From Dehalococcoidia bacterium (GTDB lineage: Bacteria; Chloroflexota; Dehalococcoidia; Tepidiformales; Tepidiformaceae), in assembly GCA_007126855.1 (NCBI GenBank), contig SLAK01000403.1, forward strand, positions 1 to 12,165: a DNA stretch of 12,165 bases, read 5' to 3'. Positions 1-6,464 of this stretch are shown piece by piece. The notes beneath the pieces were generated by a model that saw only the letters and a list, made by a program, of their open reading frames with translations, had not been told where the DNA came from and did not search any database. Position 1 is the stretch's first letter; each line of letters opens with the position of its first letter. Both the position numbers and the translations under genes were made by a program.

Positions 1-1
1 C

Positions 2-100
2 CAGTGCGTCACCGTCGACTACGCCGATGGCGACTTCACCTTCGCCGCCCGCGAATCCGAACCGGCCGAACCCGCCGAGCCAGCCCACGCAACATCGTAG
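2..100 (+). CDS. C-terminal end of an unidentified protein, possibly a Clp-type ATPase (5' cut by the window edge)
   Basis: Reading from base 2, 32 codons run open to a TAG stop at 98-100. They encode a tail containing TVDYADGDFTF followed by a Glu/Pro/Ala-rich end (EPAEPAEPAH). The short beta-strand motif VDYADGDFTF resembles the last strand of ClpB/ClpC-type AAA+ proteins, where a 'GDxVxVDxxDGxFxF' pattern precedes a short variable tail. That resemblance is weak because only 32 residues are visible. A terminator-like hairpin starts one base after the stop, and the next gene converges from the minus strand, so this frame plausibly ends a real transcript. Identity is a guess. Confidence 0.45.
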   Translation, partial: QCVTVDYADGDFTFAARESEPAEPAEPAHATS

Positions 101-122
101 CCGCGGCCGCCCCTGGCCGCGG
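101..122. terminator. Hairpin between convergent genes, terminator-like without a T-run
   Basis: CCGCGGCC (101-108) and GGCCGCGG (115-122) pair perfectly as an 8-bp all-GC stem around a 6-base loop. The stem begins immediately after the TAG at 98-100 and lies 20 bases from the stop of the convergent permease gene. No T-tract follows on either strand, so it is not a textbook intrinsic terminator. Its position between two 3' ends suggests transcript-end protection or bidirectional termination. Confidence 0.45.
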
Positions 123-124
123 GG
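105..124. repeat. Copy 1 of a 20-base dispersed element
   Basis: GGCCGCCCCTGGCCGCGGGG occurs here and again, identically, at 2391-2410. With the next three bases the match is 22 of 23 (CAT here, TAT there). This copy lies inside the hairpin region just 3' of the left-edge gene. Confidence 0.55.
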
Positions 125-141
125 CATCCCGAAGCTCTTGC

Positions 142-1017
142 CTACCCCGCCGGCGCCCCAGCCCGCACCATGCCCACCATCCGCCGCGGCAGCGCCAGCC
201 CCCGCCCGGACACCAGGTACACCACCACAAACGCCACAATCGCCGCCATCACGATCGCCGGCCCCGCCGCCACATCTGCGTGGAACGACGCGTACAGCCC
301 GGCGAATGTCGAAATCACGCCCACAATCGAACCCAGCAGCATGATCAGCGGCATCCGCCGCACCATCAGTCCCGCCGTCGCCGCCGGCGCCACCAGCATC
401 GCCATCACCAGCACCACCCCCACCAGCCGGAACGCGATCACCGCTGCCAGCGCCACCAGCGTCAGTAGGCCCATCTGCACCAGCGCCACCGGCACCCCCG
501 ATGCAGCCGCCATCACCGGGTCATAGGATGTGAACAGCAGCTCCCGGTAGAAAACCAGTGTCAGCACCAGCACGATCGCCGTCAGCACGGCCATCAGGTA
601 GAGGTCCTCGGTCGTCACGCCCAGGATGTTTCCCACGATGAACGAGTGCAGGTCCAGCGCATAGCTCCGCGACCGGCTGATCAGCAGGATCGCGAAGCCG
701 AAGAACGCCGCGAACAGCAGCCCGATGGCCGTATCCTCCCGCAGACGGGCCGTCCGCGTCAGCCCCGATACGCCAACCGCCGTCGCTACCGCCGCGATCA
801 CCGCCCCGATGCTGATGGCCACTGACCCGCCGCCGATCACGAAGGCCACGGCCGCACCCGCCAGCGACGAATGCGCCACCGCATCGCTCATGAACGCCAG
901 GCTTTTCACCACCACAAAAGCGCCCACAACGGCGCCCGCAATCGAAACCAGCAGCCCCGCAACCAGCGCGCGCTGCATGAATTCGTACTGCCACGGTTCG
1001 GTCAGCCATTCGACCAT
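142..1017 (-). CDS. znuB: Zinc/manganese ABC transporter permease (ABC-3 family)
   Basis: A 291-residue, highly hydrophobic protein of the ABC-3 (ZnuB/MntB/TroC) family, forming the membrane channel of a metal importer. About eight membrane segments are visible. Family-typical motifs include SDAVAHSSLAGAAVAF after the first helices, LREDTAIGLLFAAFFG mid-protein and YDPVMAAASGVPV after it. The start at 1017 is chosen over an in-frame GTG at 1044 because GAGGTG sits three bases upstream of this ATG, and the resulting MVEWLTEPWQYEFMQRAL start matches the family's usual N-terminus. It is the second gene of an operon behind the metal-binding lipoprotein, with a 57-base gap holding a strong hairpin. 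No ATPase (ZnuC) gene is visible in the window. Zinc is favoured by the partner's His-rich loop, but manganese or iron cannot be excluded. Confidence 0.9.
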   Translation of the reverse strand: MVEWLTEPWQYEFMQRALVAGLLVSIAGAVVGAFVVVKSLAFMSDAVAHSSLAGAAVAFVIGGGSVAISIGAVIAAVATAVGVSGLTRTARLREDTAIGLLFAAFFGFAILLISRSRSYALDLHSFIVGNILGVTTEDLYLMAVLTAIVLVLTLVFYRELLFTSYDPVMAAASGVPVALVQMGLLTLVALAAVIAFRLVGVVLVMAMLVAPAATAGLMVRRMPLIMLLGSIVGVISTFAGLYASFHADVAAGPAIVMAAIVAFVVVYLVSGRGLALPRRMVGMVRAGAPAG

Positions 1018-1031
1018 GGGCACCTCATGCG

Positions 1032-1061
1032 CGGAGCGCCACACCAGTGTGCGGCGCTCCG
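1032..1061 (-). promoter_or_regulatory. Intercistronic hairpin between the binding-protein and permease genes
   Basis: CGGAGCGCC (1032-1040) and GGCGCTCCG (1053-1061) form a perfect 9-bp stem. The loop can pair further (ACAC with GTGT), leaving a small bulge. In the transcript it begins 13 bases after the lipoprotein stop and ends five bases before the permease Shine-Dalgarno GAGGTG. There is no T-run. It may stabilise the upstream message, attenuate read-through or lower permease translation relative to the binding protein; the role is inferred. Confidence 0.5.
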
Positions 1062-1074
1062 TTCCCGCTGCAAT

Positions 1075-2289
1075 CTACTCCCCGGCGATGCCTGATGCGA
1101 TGGTCCGCATCAGCGAAAGGTAGTCCGGCACCTCATCGCTGAGCGCGTCCGAGGGGACCGAGCGCACCTCGGCCCCTGTGTCCCGCGCGAGCTGTTCAAT
1201 GACCCGCGCGTCGAACTGCGGCTCCTTAAAGATGTACCGCACATCGTGCTCACGGATGTCTTCAACAAGCTGCGCATAGCGCGCCGCGCTCGGCTGCGCC
1301 TCCGGGTTCTCGACCACAAAACCAAGTAGCGTCAGGCCGTAACGCGCCGCGAAATAGCCGTAGGCATCGTGGAAGGTCACGATATAGCGCTGGTTCGCCG
1401 GCAGCCCTGAAAGCATTTCCGCAATCTCGGCGTCCATCTCCCGGATCTGCTGGATATAGTCCTCCGCCCGCTCCGCAAAGACCTCGGCATTCTCCGGGTC
1501 CATCTCCGAGAGTGTGTCGCGGATCCGCTCGACTGCCTGGATGGCCAGGTCGGGGTTCATCCAGACGTGCGGGTCCAGCTCGCCATGCACATGCCCATCG
1601 TCGTGGCCGTGGCCATGGTCGTCGTCATCATGCCTGCGGTCATCGTCGTGGCCGTGGCCATGGTCGTCGTCATCATGCGCATGGTCATCGTCGTGGCCGT
1701 GGCCATGGTCATCATCGTCATGCGCGTGGTCATCGTCGTGACTGTGGCCATGGTCATCATCGTCATGCCCGTGGTCATCGTCGTGACTGTGGCCATGGTC
1801 GTCGTCATCATGCGCGTGGTCATCGTCGTGACTGTGGCCATGGTCGTCGTCATCATGCCCGTGGTCATCGTCGTGACTGTGGTCGTGATCATGCGTGTGA
1901 GTATCGGGGAAGCGATCGAGCGTCATGCCTTCGCTGAGGACAACAATCTCCCCGCTCGCGTTCGCCCGGATCTCGCCCTCGAAGCCCGATTCCAGGTATT
2001 CGCCCACGATGAAGATGACATCAGCGTCCCCGATCTTCCGGATGTCTCCCGGCGCTGTCACAAAAGCGTGGACGTCCGTGTTCATCGGGACGATCGAGTC
2101 CACCTCCACGTGCTCACCACCAACCTGCTCGATCCAGTCCGCGATGATCGTGGTCGACGCCAGCGCCCTGATCGGCTCGCCCGGCTCCCGCACGTCGGCA
2201 TCGTCGTTGTTCCCGCACCCCACTGCCAAACCAGCGAGGGCAACTATCAATAGCAATGGCCAGGAAAAGGCCCAGACAGTCTTTGGCAT
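1075..2289 (-). CDS. znuA: Zinc-binding lipoprotein of the ABC importer, with a long His/Asp repeat loop
   Basis: A cluster A-I (ZnuA/TroA) substrate-binding protein of 404 residues. Residues 1-25 form a lipoprotein signal (hydrophobic core LLLIVALAGLAVGC, Cys25 as the likely lipidated residue), placing it at the outer face of the membrane. Likely metal ligands are His74 (in TDVHAF), His241 (in DPHVWMNP), His307 (in TFHDAYGYFA) and Asp381 (in SDAL). Residues about 131-235 are an unusually long His/Asp loop built of 15-residue repeats, inserted just before DPHVWMNP, where ZnuA proteins normally carry a shorter His-rich loop. The protein is therefore longer than the usual roughly 300 residues. 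The start at 2289 is preferred over an ATG at 2301 because GGGGAG lies four bases upstream of it. The permease gene follows 57 bases downstream. A candidate promoter and an operator-like inverted repeat precede it. Confidence 0.92.
   Translation of the reverse strand: MPKTVWAFSWPLLLIVALAGLAVGCGNNDDADVREPGEPIRALASTTIIADWIEQVGGEHVEVDSIVPMNTDVHAFVTAPGDIRKIGDADVIFIVGEYLESGFEGEIRANASGEIVVLSEGMTLDRFPDTHTHDHDHSHDDDHGHDDDDHGHSHDDDHAHDDDDHGHSHDDDHGHDDDDHGHSHDDDHAHDDDDHGHGHDDDHAHDDDDHGHGHDDDRRHDDDDHGHGHDDGHVHGELDPHVWMNPDLAIQAVERIRDTLSEMDPENAEVFAERAEDYIQQIREMDAEIAEMLSGLPANQRYIVTFHDAYGYFAARYGLTLLGFVVENPEAQPSAARYAQLVEDIREHDVRYIFKEPQFDARVIEQLARDTGAEVRSVPSDALSDEVPDYLSLMRTIASGIAGE
1582..1881 (-). repeat. 45-base tandem repeat coding the His/Asp loop
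   Basis: Six full 45-base units (1612-1881) and a partial seventh encode 15-residue repeats of the form HSHDDDHGHDDDDHG. Units alternate HGHDDDD and HAHDDDD, and the later units change HSH to HGH. One unit is degenerate, with RR replacing a His-X pair. On the plus strand the repeat reads as an artificial open frame rich in Val and Met, which is not a gene. Confidence 0.9.
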
Positions 2290-2308
2290 TGCGCTCCCCA
2301 TCTGTTGA

Positions 2309-2327
2309 TACCAACTCCCGGATGGTA
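2309..2327. promoter_or_regulatory. Operator-like inverted repeat overlapping the metal operon's -10 box
   Basis: TACCA (2309-2313) and TGGTA (2323-2327) form an inverted repeat separated by nine bases, just upstream of the lipoprotein gene and overlapping the proposed -10 element. The layout (short arms, total 19 bases) is what one expects for a Fur/Zur-family or similar dimeric repressor. It does not match the classic A/T-rich Zur consensus, so the assignment is tentative. Confidence 0.3.
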
Positions 2328-2350
2328 CGAAATCTCAATGCCCAGATCAA
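2322..2350 (-). promoter_or_regulatory. Candidate sigma-70-type promoter of the metal-uptake operon
   Basis: On the minus strand TTGATC (2345-2350) and TACCAT (2322-2327) are separated by exactly 17 bases, each matching the -35 and -10 consensus at four of six positions. The -10 ends 32 bases upstream of the chosen ATG at 2289, leaving room for a short leader with GGGGAG as ribosome binding site. Confidence 0.4.
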
Positions 2351-2378
2351 TACCTGGTCTCAATTGCCGACTCCTGCC

Positions 2379-2422
2379 TGGTCGCGAGAAGGCCGCCCCT
2401 GGCCGCGGGGTATGCGCGACCA
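2379..2422 (-). terminator. Long inverted repeat 3' of the luciferase-like gene
   Basis: TGGTCGCG (2379-2386) pairs perfectly with CGCGACCA (2415-2422). The 28-base interior contains the second copy of the 20-base element and can fold further (CCGC with GCGG). It lies 23 bases downstream of the luciferase-like stop codon on the minus strand. There is no T-run, so it may be a 3'-end stabiliser or a non-canonical terminator that also insulates the metal operon promoter. Confidence 0.4.
2391..2410. repeat. Copy 2 of the 20-base dispersed element
   Basis: Identical to 105-124. Here the element sits in the interior of an 8-bp inverted repeat, between the luciferase-like gene and the metal-uptake operon. 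Both copies are intergenic and close to gene 3' ends. Confidence 0.55.
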
Positions 2423-2445
2423 CGTTGGTACGAGGCTCGTGTCCC

Positions 2446-3645
2446 CTACCCCAGCCCCAGCGGCCCCAGCACCTCGTCCTTGAACAACCGTAGCGACTTC
2501 GCGATCGTCGCCCGCGGCATCAGTGCGTTGTACTGCCAGGCCATCACATAGCGCACCGGCAGCCGCTCCAGCGTCCTCTCCACCTGGGCCCGCACCGTCG
2601 CAGGGCTCCCAACCCACATCAGCCCGCGCTCGTGCATCACCTCCGGCGTGATGCTCCTCGGGTCCTCGCCCGGCCGCGGCACCGCACCGCCAAACCCAAA
2701 CGGCGCGAACCATGCCGCGCCAACAAAGGCCCCCGAGTTTCGCCACAGCTCCCACGCTTCCTCGTCCGTGTCCGCCACTACCACGTCCCGCAGCACACCG
2801 ATGCCCTCGCCGGGCTCCAGCTTCCGTCCAACGCTCGTCCCTTCCTCGTGATAGACCTGGTACAGGAATGACTCGAGCTCGTCGTTCACCGGCGCCAGGA
2901 TCGGCTGCACGCCGTTCCGCGCGCACCAGCGGATGGTCGGCTCGCTGAAGCTGAACGGCTGCATGATCGCCGGGTGCGGCTCCTGCAGCGGCCGCGGCAC
3001 GATGCCGATCTCCTTAAGCACCCCATCCTCGATGCCCCGGCCCATCGTCCGCGTCGCCTCGATATCCCAGGGGATGTCGTCCTGCGGGATCTGCCAGTAC
3101 TTTCCGTCGTAGCGGAAGGTCTCCTGCGTCCATGCGGTCCGCACGATGTCGAAAAACTCCTCGAACGCCTCCCGGTTCACCCGGTCCACCTCGGCGTCCC
3201 GGTCCTTCGATGGCGCGGCATGCACGTCGTGGTACTGCTGCGCCAGCGTATCCACCCACCGGCGCTGGTAGCCGCGCGCAAAGCCCGCGAAGGCCCGCCC
3301 GCCGCTGATGTGGTCCAGCATCGCGATGTCCTCCGCCACCCGCAGCGGCGAGGACGCCGGCAGCACGATGCCGAGCTGCCCCACGCGGATGTTCTTCGTG
3401 TGCAGCGCCACGTACGTGTCCAGCAGCACCGGGTTGTTGGATGCTTCGAAGCCCTCGATGTGGAAGTGGTGCTCCGTGAACGCCATCGCGTCGTAGCCAA
3501 GCTCATCCGCGACAACCCCCAGCTCACGGATGTCCGCCAGCATCTCCTGGTAAGCTTGCCGGTCCTGTCCCGCCATCCCCGCCAGCATTTGGTCCCGCGT
3601 CCCCACCGACGGCAGCAAAAACACTCCAACATCGAGCCTGGCCAT
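2446..3645 (-). CDS. Luciferase-like (LLM class) flavin-dependent oxidoreductase
   Basis: A 399-residue protein of the bacterial luciferase-like monooxygenase superfamily: TIM-barrel enzymes that use reduced FMN, or in some branches F420, to oxidise small organic substrates. Visible hallmarks are the N-terminal strand RLDVGVFLLPS, the TEHHFHIEGF motif at residues 57-66, LPASSPLRVAEDIAMLDH at 95-112 and GGRAFAGFARGY at 115-126, a phosphate/flavin-binding neighbourhood in this family. The C-terminal half is intact and length is normal for the alkane/alkanal-type branch. A very strong GGAGGGGGAG ribosome site precedes the ATG at 3645. It is divergent from the winged-helix/hydrolase regulator, suggesting shared control. 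The substrate and the choice of FMN or F420 cannot be read from sequence alone. Confidence 0.9.
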   Translation of the reverse strand: MARLDVGVFLLPSVGTRDQMLAGMAGQDRQAYQEMLADIRELGVVADELGYDAMAFTEHHFHIEGFEASNNPVLLDTYVALHTKNIRVGQLGIVLPASSPLRVAEDIAMLDHISGGRAFAGFARGYQRRWVDTLAQQYHDVHAAPSKDRDAEVDRVNREAFEEFFDIVRTAWTQETFRYDGKYWQIPQDDIPWDIEATRTMGRGIEDGVLKEIGIVPRPLQEPHPAIMQPFSFSEPTIRWCARNGVQPILAPVNDELESFLYQVYHEEGTSVGRKLEPGEGIGVLRDVVVADTDEEAWELWRNSGAFVGAAWFAPFGFGGAVPRPGEDPRSITPEVMHERGLMWVGSPATVRAQVERTLERLPVRYVMAWQYNALMPRATIAKSLRLFKDEVLGPLGLG

Positions 3646-3669
3646 CGCGCTCCCCCTCCGTGAACGTTG

Positions 3670-3684
3670 GCGGCAGCATGCCGC
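3670..3684 (-). promoter_or_regulatory. Hairpin in the leader of the luciferase-like gene
   Basis: GCGGCA (3670-3675) and TGCCGC (3679-3684) form a perfect 6-bp stem with a 3-base loop, 24 bases upstream of the luciferase-like start and just upstream of its ribosome site. It could influence translation or mRNA stability. It may also be incidental in GC-rich DNA. Confidence 0.25.
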
Positions 3685-3843
3685 GTCATGCCCGCCGCTT
3701 CAACCCCAGCATCGTTCTCTTCCCTCCGGGCGGACGCCGGCTGTGCAGGTCCACCCCAAATTCAGTTTGCTTTTCTGGCCGGGCCGCTTTGACGCTTCCC
3801 GGTACCGGTAGACAAAACCTGAACCCCTGCCTGGGCCGGAGCA

Positions 3844-3882
3844 TGAAGTTTCCGTGAAGCGTTCTTGGAGAACTATGTGGAG
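3844..3882 (+). promoter_or_regulatory. Series of TGRAG direct repeats, candidate operator for the winged-helix regulator
   Basis: TGAAG occurs at 3844 and 3855, and TGGAG at 3866 and 3878, giving four boxes with spacings of 11, 11 and 12 bases. OmpR/PhoB-type winged helices, the class present at the N-terminus of the adjacent gene product, typically bind direct repeats with about 11-base period. The array lies 110-148 bases upstream of the regulator's GTG and about 200 bases from the divergent luciferase-like start. Binding and autoregulation are inferred. Confidence 0.35.
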
Positions 3883-3991
3883 TTGTTGTCTCGATTTGCC
3901 GTAAACTTGAGCCTCCGCCCCAACGTGGCGGAAATCGTGCGTCCAGGCCGTGTTCGCGGACCGCGACCCGGTCGCACCCGGAGCACGCATC

Positions 3992-5245
3992 GTGATCTAC
4001 CGCTTCGATGACTTCGAGTTAGACACCGGCCTGTTCGAACTCCGGAAATCCGGTATCCCCTGTGCAATGGAACCCCAGGTCTTTGAAGTGCTCGCCTTCT
4101 TGGTCCAGCACCACGATCGCTTCGTGACCAAAGACGAACTCCTCGACCACGTCTGGCCGCAGCGCTACATCTCCGAAGCCGCCCTCACCAGCCGCCTCAT
4201 GGCCGCACGAAGGGCGCTCGGCGACAGCGGCCGCGAACAGCGCTATATCAAGACCATCCACGGGCGCGGCTATCGCTTCACGGCCAATGTCACCGTCGCC
4301 CCCGTGCGCAGACAGCCTCCCGGAGACGGTCTGCACGTGCCCTCACCGGTGCCGCGCGAGCCCCAGGCCGACACCACCGATACCCCCGAAGTGCGCTTCG
4401 CTTCCACCGCCGACGGCTATAACATCGCCTATTCGATTTCCGGTTCCGGCCCACCGCTATTCCGCGTCCTTGGCTGGTTTGGCCACCTGGAGATGGAGTG
4501 GCGCTGGGCCATGGGCCGGCGGCTCTGGGAACGCCTGGGCCGCCGGCATACCCTCATTCGCTATGACGGCCGCGGCATGGGTCTCTCCGACCCGGCCGAC
4601 GAATTCTCCATCGAAACGCGCATGCTCGACCTTGCAGCAGTCATCGAAGCCGCCGGCTTCGAGCGCTTTGCCCTTCTGGGCATGCTCAGCGGCATCAACG
4701 AAGCGGTCCGTTACGCGGCAACCGTCCCCGATCGTGTCACCCACCTGATTGCCTATGGTGGCGGCCCGGAACCGGCCGACCCCATCGAGCGGGCCCGGTG
4801 GCTCGCGGACGTCGAGCTCCGCCAGCGCATCGTCGAGGACGGCTGGGGGCAGGACAAGCCGGCCTATCGCGCCGTCTTCGCCCATCTCTTCCTCGGCGCA
4901 AACCCCGACCCCGCCGATATCGGCTACTTCATTGCCGTGCAACGCGCGTCCACCACTCCCCAGCGTGCCGCCGCCTACTACCGCTGCATGCGCCCCACCG
5001 GCCTCGCCGAAATCGCCGCCGAGGTGCGCGTGCCGACGCTGGTCATCGCCAGGCGCGGCGACTTGCTCGTGCCGTTCTCGCGGCCCCGCCGCCTCGCGTC
5101 ACTCATCCCCGGCGCGCAACTCCACACCCTTGAAGGTGATAACCACTGGCTCCTCTACGATGACCCGGGCGCCCCTGAATTCGTGCGCGTGGTCGAGGAA
5201 TTCACCGGCGTAACCGAACCCGCCATCGCTGACGCCGAATACTGA
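3992..5245 (+). CDS. Winged-helix (OmpR/CadC-type) regulator fused to an alpha/beta-hydrolase-fold domain
   Basis: A 417-residue two-domain protein. Residues 1-98 are a Trans_reg_C winged helix (VIYRFDDFELD start, recognition helix about 61-76 with SEAALTSRLMAARRAL, wing YIKTIHGRGYRF). After a linker rich in Pro, residues 135-407 form an alpha/beta hydrolase domain (RYDGRGMGLSD, later ARRGDLLVPF and GDNHW). The nucleophile elbow, normally G-x-S-x-G, reads G-M-L-S-G at 230-234, so Leu232 stands where the catalytic Ser should be. The acid Asp357 and the His385 region are retained. It is likely a one-component sensor that binds rather than hydrolyses a ligand. The GTG at 3992 is preferred over one at 3950 because GGAG lies eight bases upstream and the family usually begins near here. 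It lies 75 bases before the CoA-transferase alpha gene. Confidence 0.85.
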   Translation: MIYRFDDFELDTGLFELRKSGIPCAMEPQVFEVLAFLVQHHDRFVTKDELLDHVWPQRYISEAALTSRLMAARRALGDSGREQRYIKTIHGRGYRFTANVTVAPVRRQPPGDGLHVPSPVPREPQADTTDTPEVRFASTADGYNIAYSISGSGPPLFRVLGWFGHLEMEWRWAMGRRLWERLGRRHTLIRYDGRGMGLSDPADEFSIETRMLDLAAVIEAAGFERFALLGMLSGINEAVRYAATVPDRVTHLIAYGGGPEPADPIERARWLADVELRQRIVEDGWGQDKPAYRAVFAHLFLGANPDPADIGYFIAVQRASTTPQRAAAYYRCMRPTGLAEIAAEVRVPTLVIARRGDLLVPFSRPRRLASLIPGAQLHTLEGDNHWLLYDDPGAPEFVRVVEEFTGVTEPAIADAEY

Positions 5246-5320
5246 CTCCCACCCGGACCACCAGAATGACCGCCGGGCTGCCGTGTCCTATGCTGCGACC
5301 GCAAGCCGCCGGAGGAATCC

Positions 5321-6292
5321 ATGCCCGAAACCAAGCTCATGTCCGAACGCGAAGCCACTGCCCGCTTCGTCGACGATGGCGACAGCGTCTATGTGGGCTA
5401 CACCAGCGTGGCGTATGGGCTCATCCACGAGATTGTCCGCCAGCGCAAGACCGGCCTCGAAGCCATAGGCGGCTCCGTTGGTCCACAGGGCACCATGCTC
5501 TTCATGGCCGGCTGCGCCGACCGCGTGAGTAGCGGCTATATCGCCGGCGCCCTGCGCCCCGGCCCGGTGCAGGACATGATGGATTCCGGCGACCTCCGCT
5601 ATGAGGACTACAGCAACCAGGCCATCGCCCTCATGCTCATGGCTGGCGCCCTCGGCATCCCCTTCATCCCCACCCGCTCCTTCCTCGGCTCCGACTACCT
5701 CAAGCCCGAATACCAGGAGCACCCCGGCGGCCACCGTGGCGCCAACAAGTGGGCCACCATGGAATCGCCCTTCGATGGCCAGCCCGTTGTCCTCCTGCCC
5801 GCCCTCATCCCCGATGTCGCTGTCCTCCATGCCCAGCGCGCCGACCGCTTCGGCAATGTCCAGACATGGGGCCACCAGGGCGACGCACGCTGGGCCTTCT
5901 GGGCCGCCAAAAAGGTCATCGTCTCCGTCGAGGATATCGTCGAACCCGAGGTCATCCGCGAAGACCCGGGGCGCACTGTTGTCCCCGGCTTCCGCGTCGC
6001 CGCCGTGGTCCACATGCCCTTCGGCGCTCACCCCTCAGGCTTCGTCGGACACTACGACTTCGACTATGCCTTCATGGCCGCCGAGATGGGCCGCATCGGC
6101 CGCGGCAAGGACGAGTTCGAAGCCTTCCGCGCCGAATGGATCGACGGCGTCGCCGACCGCAGTGAATACATCCAGCGCTACCTGGAACGCTTTGGCCAGC
6201 AAGCGCTCGACCGCACCCGTGCTACCGCCGGCCCCGCCCCCACCCCGGACGTGCGCTACACCTACGCCCCGGAATTGCCGTTCCGCATGTAG
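5321..6292 (+). CDS. CoA-transferase family I, alpha subunit (glutaconate CoA-transferase subunit A-like)
   Basis: A 323-residue subunit of a family I CoA-transferase, the enzymes that move CoA from an acyl-CoA to a free carboxylic acid. Features typical of GctA-like and IpdA-like proteins are GGSVGPQGTMLFMAG (50-64), EDYSNQAIALML (95-106), LGSDYLK (122-128), DRFGNVQTWGHQGDARWAF (175-193) and PGFRVAAVVHMPFGAHPSG (222-240). Length matches the roughly 320 residues usual for GctA. A perfect-looking GGAGGA lies four bases before the ATG. The matching beta subunit is at 7633-8463, 1.3 kb downstream, separated by a cupredoxin gene. A TATGCT at 5289-5294 could be a weak -10. The acid substrate is unknown; glutaconate itself is not implied. 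Confidence 0.88.
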   Translation: MPETKLMSEREATARFVDDGDSVYVGYTSVAYGLIHEIVRQRKTGLEAIGGSVGPQGTMLFMAGCADRVSSGYIAGALRPGPVQDMMDSGDLRYEDYSNQAIALMLMAGALGIPFIPTRSFLGSDYLKPEYQEHPGGHRGANKWATMESPFDGQPVVLLPALIPDVAVLHAQRADRFGNVQTWGHQGDARWAFWAAKKVIVSVEDIVEPEVIREDPGRTVVPGFRVAAVVHMPFGAHPSGFVGHYDFDYAFMAAEMGRIGRGKDEFEAFRAEWIDGVADRSEYIQRYLERFGQQALDRTRATAGPAPTPDVRYTYAPELPFRM

Positions 6293-6464
6293 CTTTTCTT
6301 GCAATCCCGCGCGTCCCCCCGGAATCGTGCACATTTGCCTCTGTCTATCGTCGTTGGTCGCCAAAATGGTGGACACATGGGACTGGTTTCCGCACTCGCC
6401 CGCGGGAGACTGAAGCGGTAACAGCTCTTTTCCCTTGGTGGCGGCTATGAAGGAGGCCAGCACA

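Larger units (their letters stand above)
3646..3991. other. Divergent intergenic spacer with several symmetric elements
   Basis: This 346-base region separates the divergent luciferase-like and regulator genes. No convincing protein-coding frame was found. It holds a hairpin in the luciferase-like leader (3670-3684), a perfect 10-base palindrome CCGGTACCGG (3799-3808), an inverted repeat GTTCT-TGG-AGAAC (3861-3873) and a series of TGRAG direct repeats (3844-3882). No clear -35/-10 pair could be assigned in either direction. A TTGACG at 3789 has no good partner. Confidence 0.6.

Noticed and set aside
1567..2253. Plus-strand open frame rich in Val and Met
   Set aside because: It is the antisense reading of the His/Asp repeat of the zinc-binding lipoprotein and has no ribosome site or family resemblance.
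3789..3816. TTGACG as a -35 box for the regulator gene
   Set aside because: No -10-like hexamer occurs at 16-18 bases downstream; the nearest A/T-rich sequence (GACAAA) matches poorly.
3861..3873. GTTCT-TGG-AGAAC as a LexA-type SOS box
   Set aside because: The arms are in the opposite order to the GAAC-N4-GTTC box of Gram-positive LexA, and neither neighbour is a DNA-repair gene. It is kept only as a symmetric element in the spacer.
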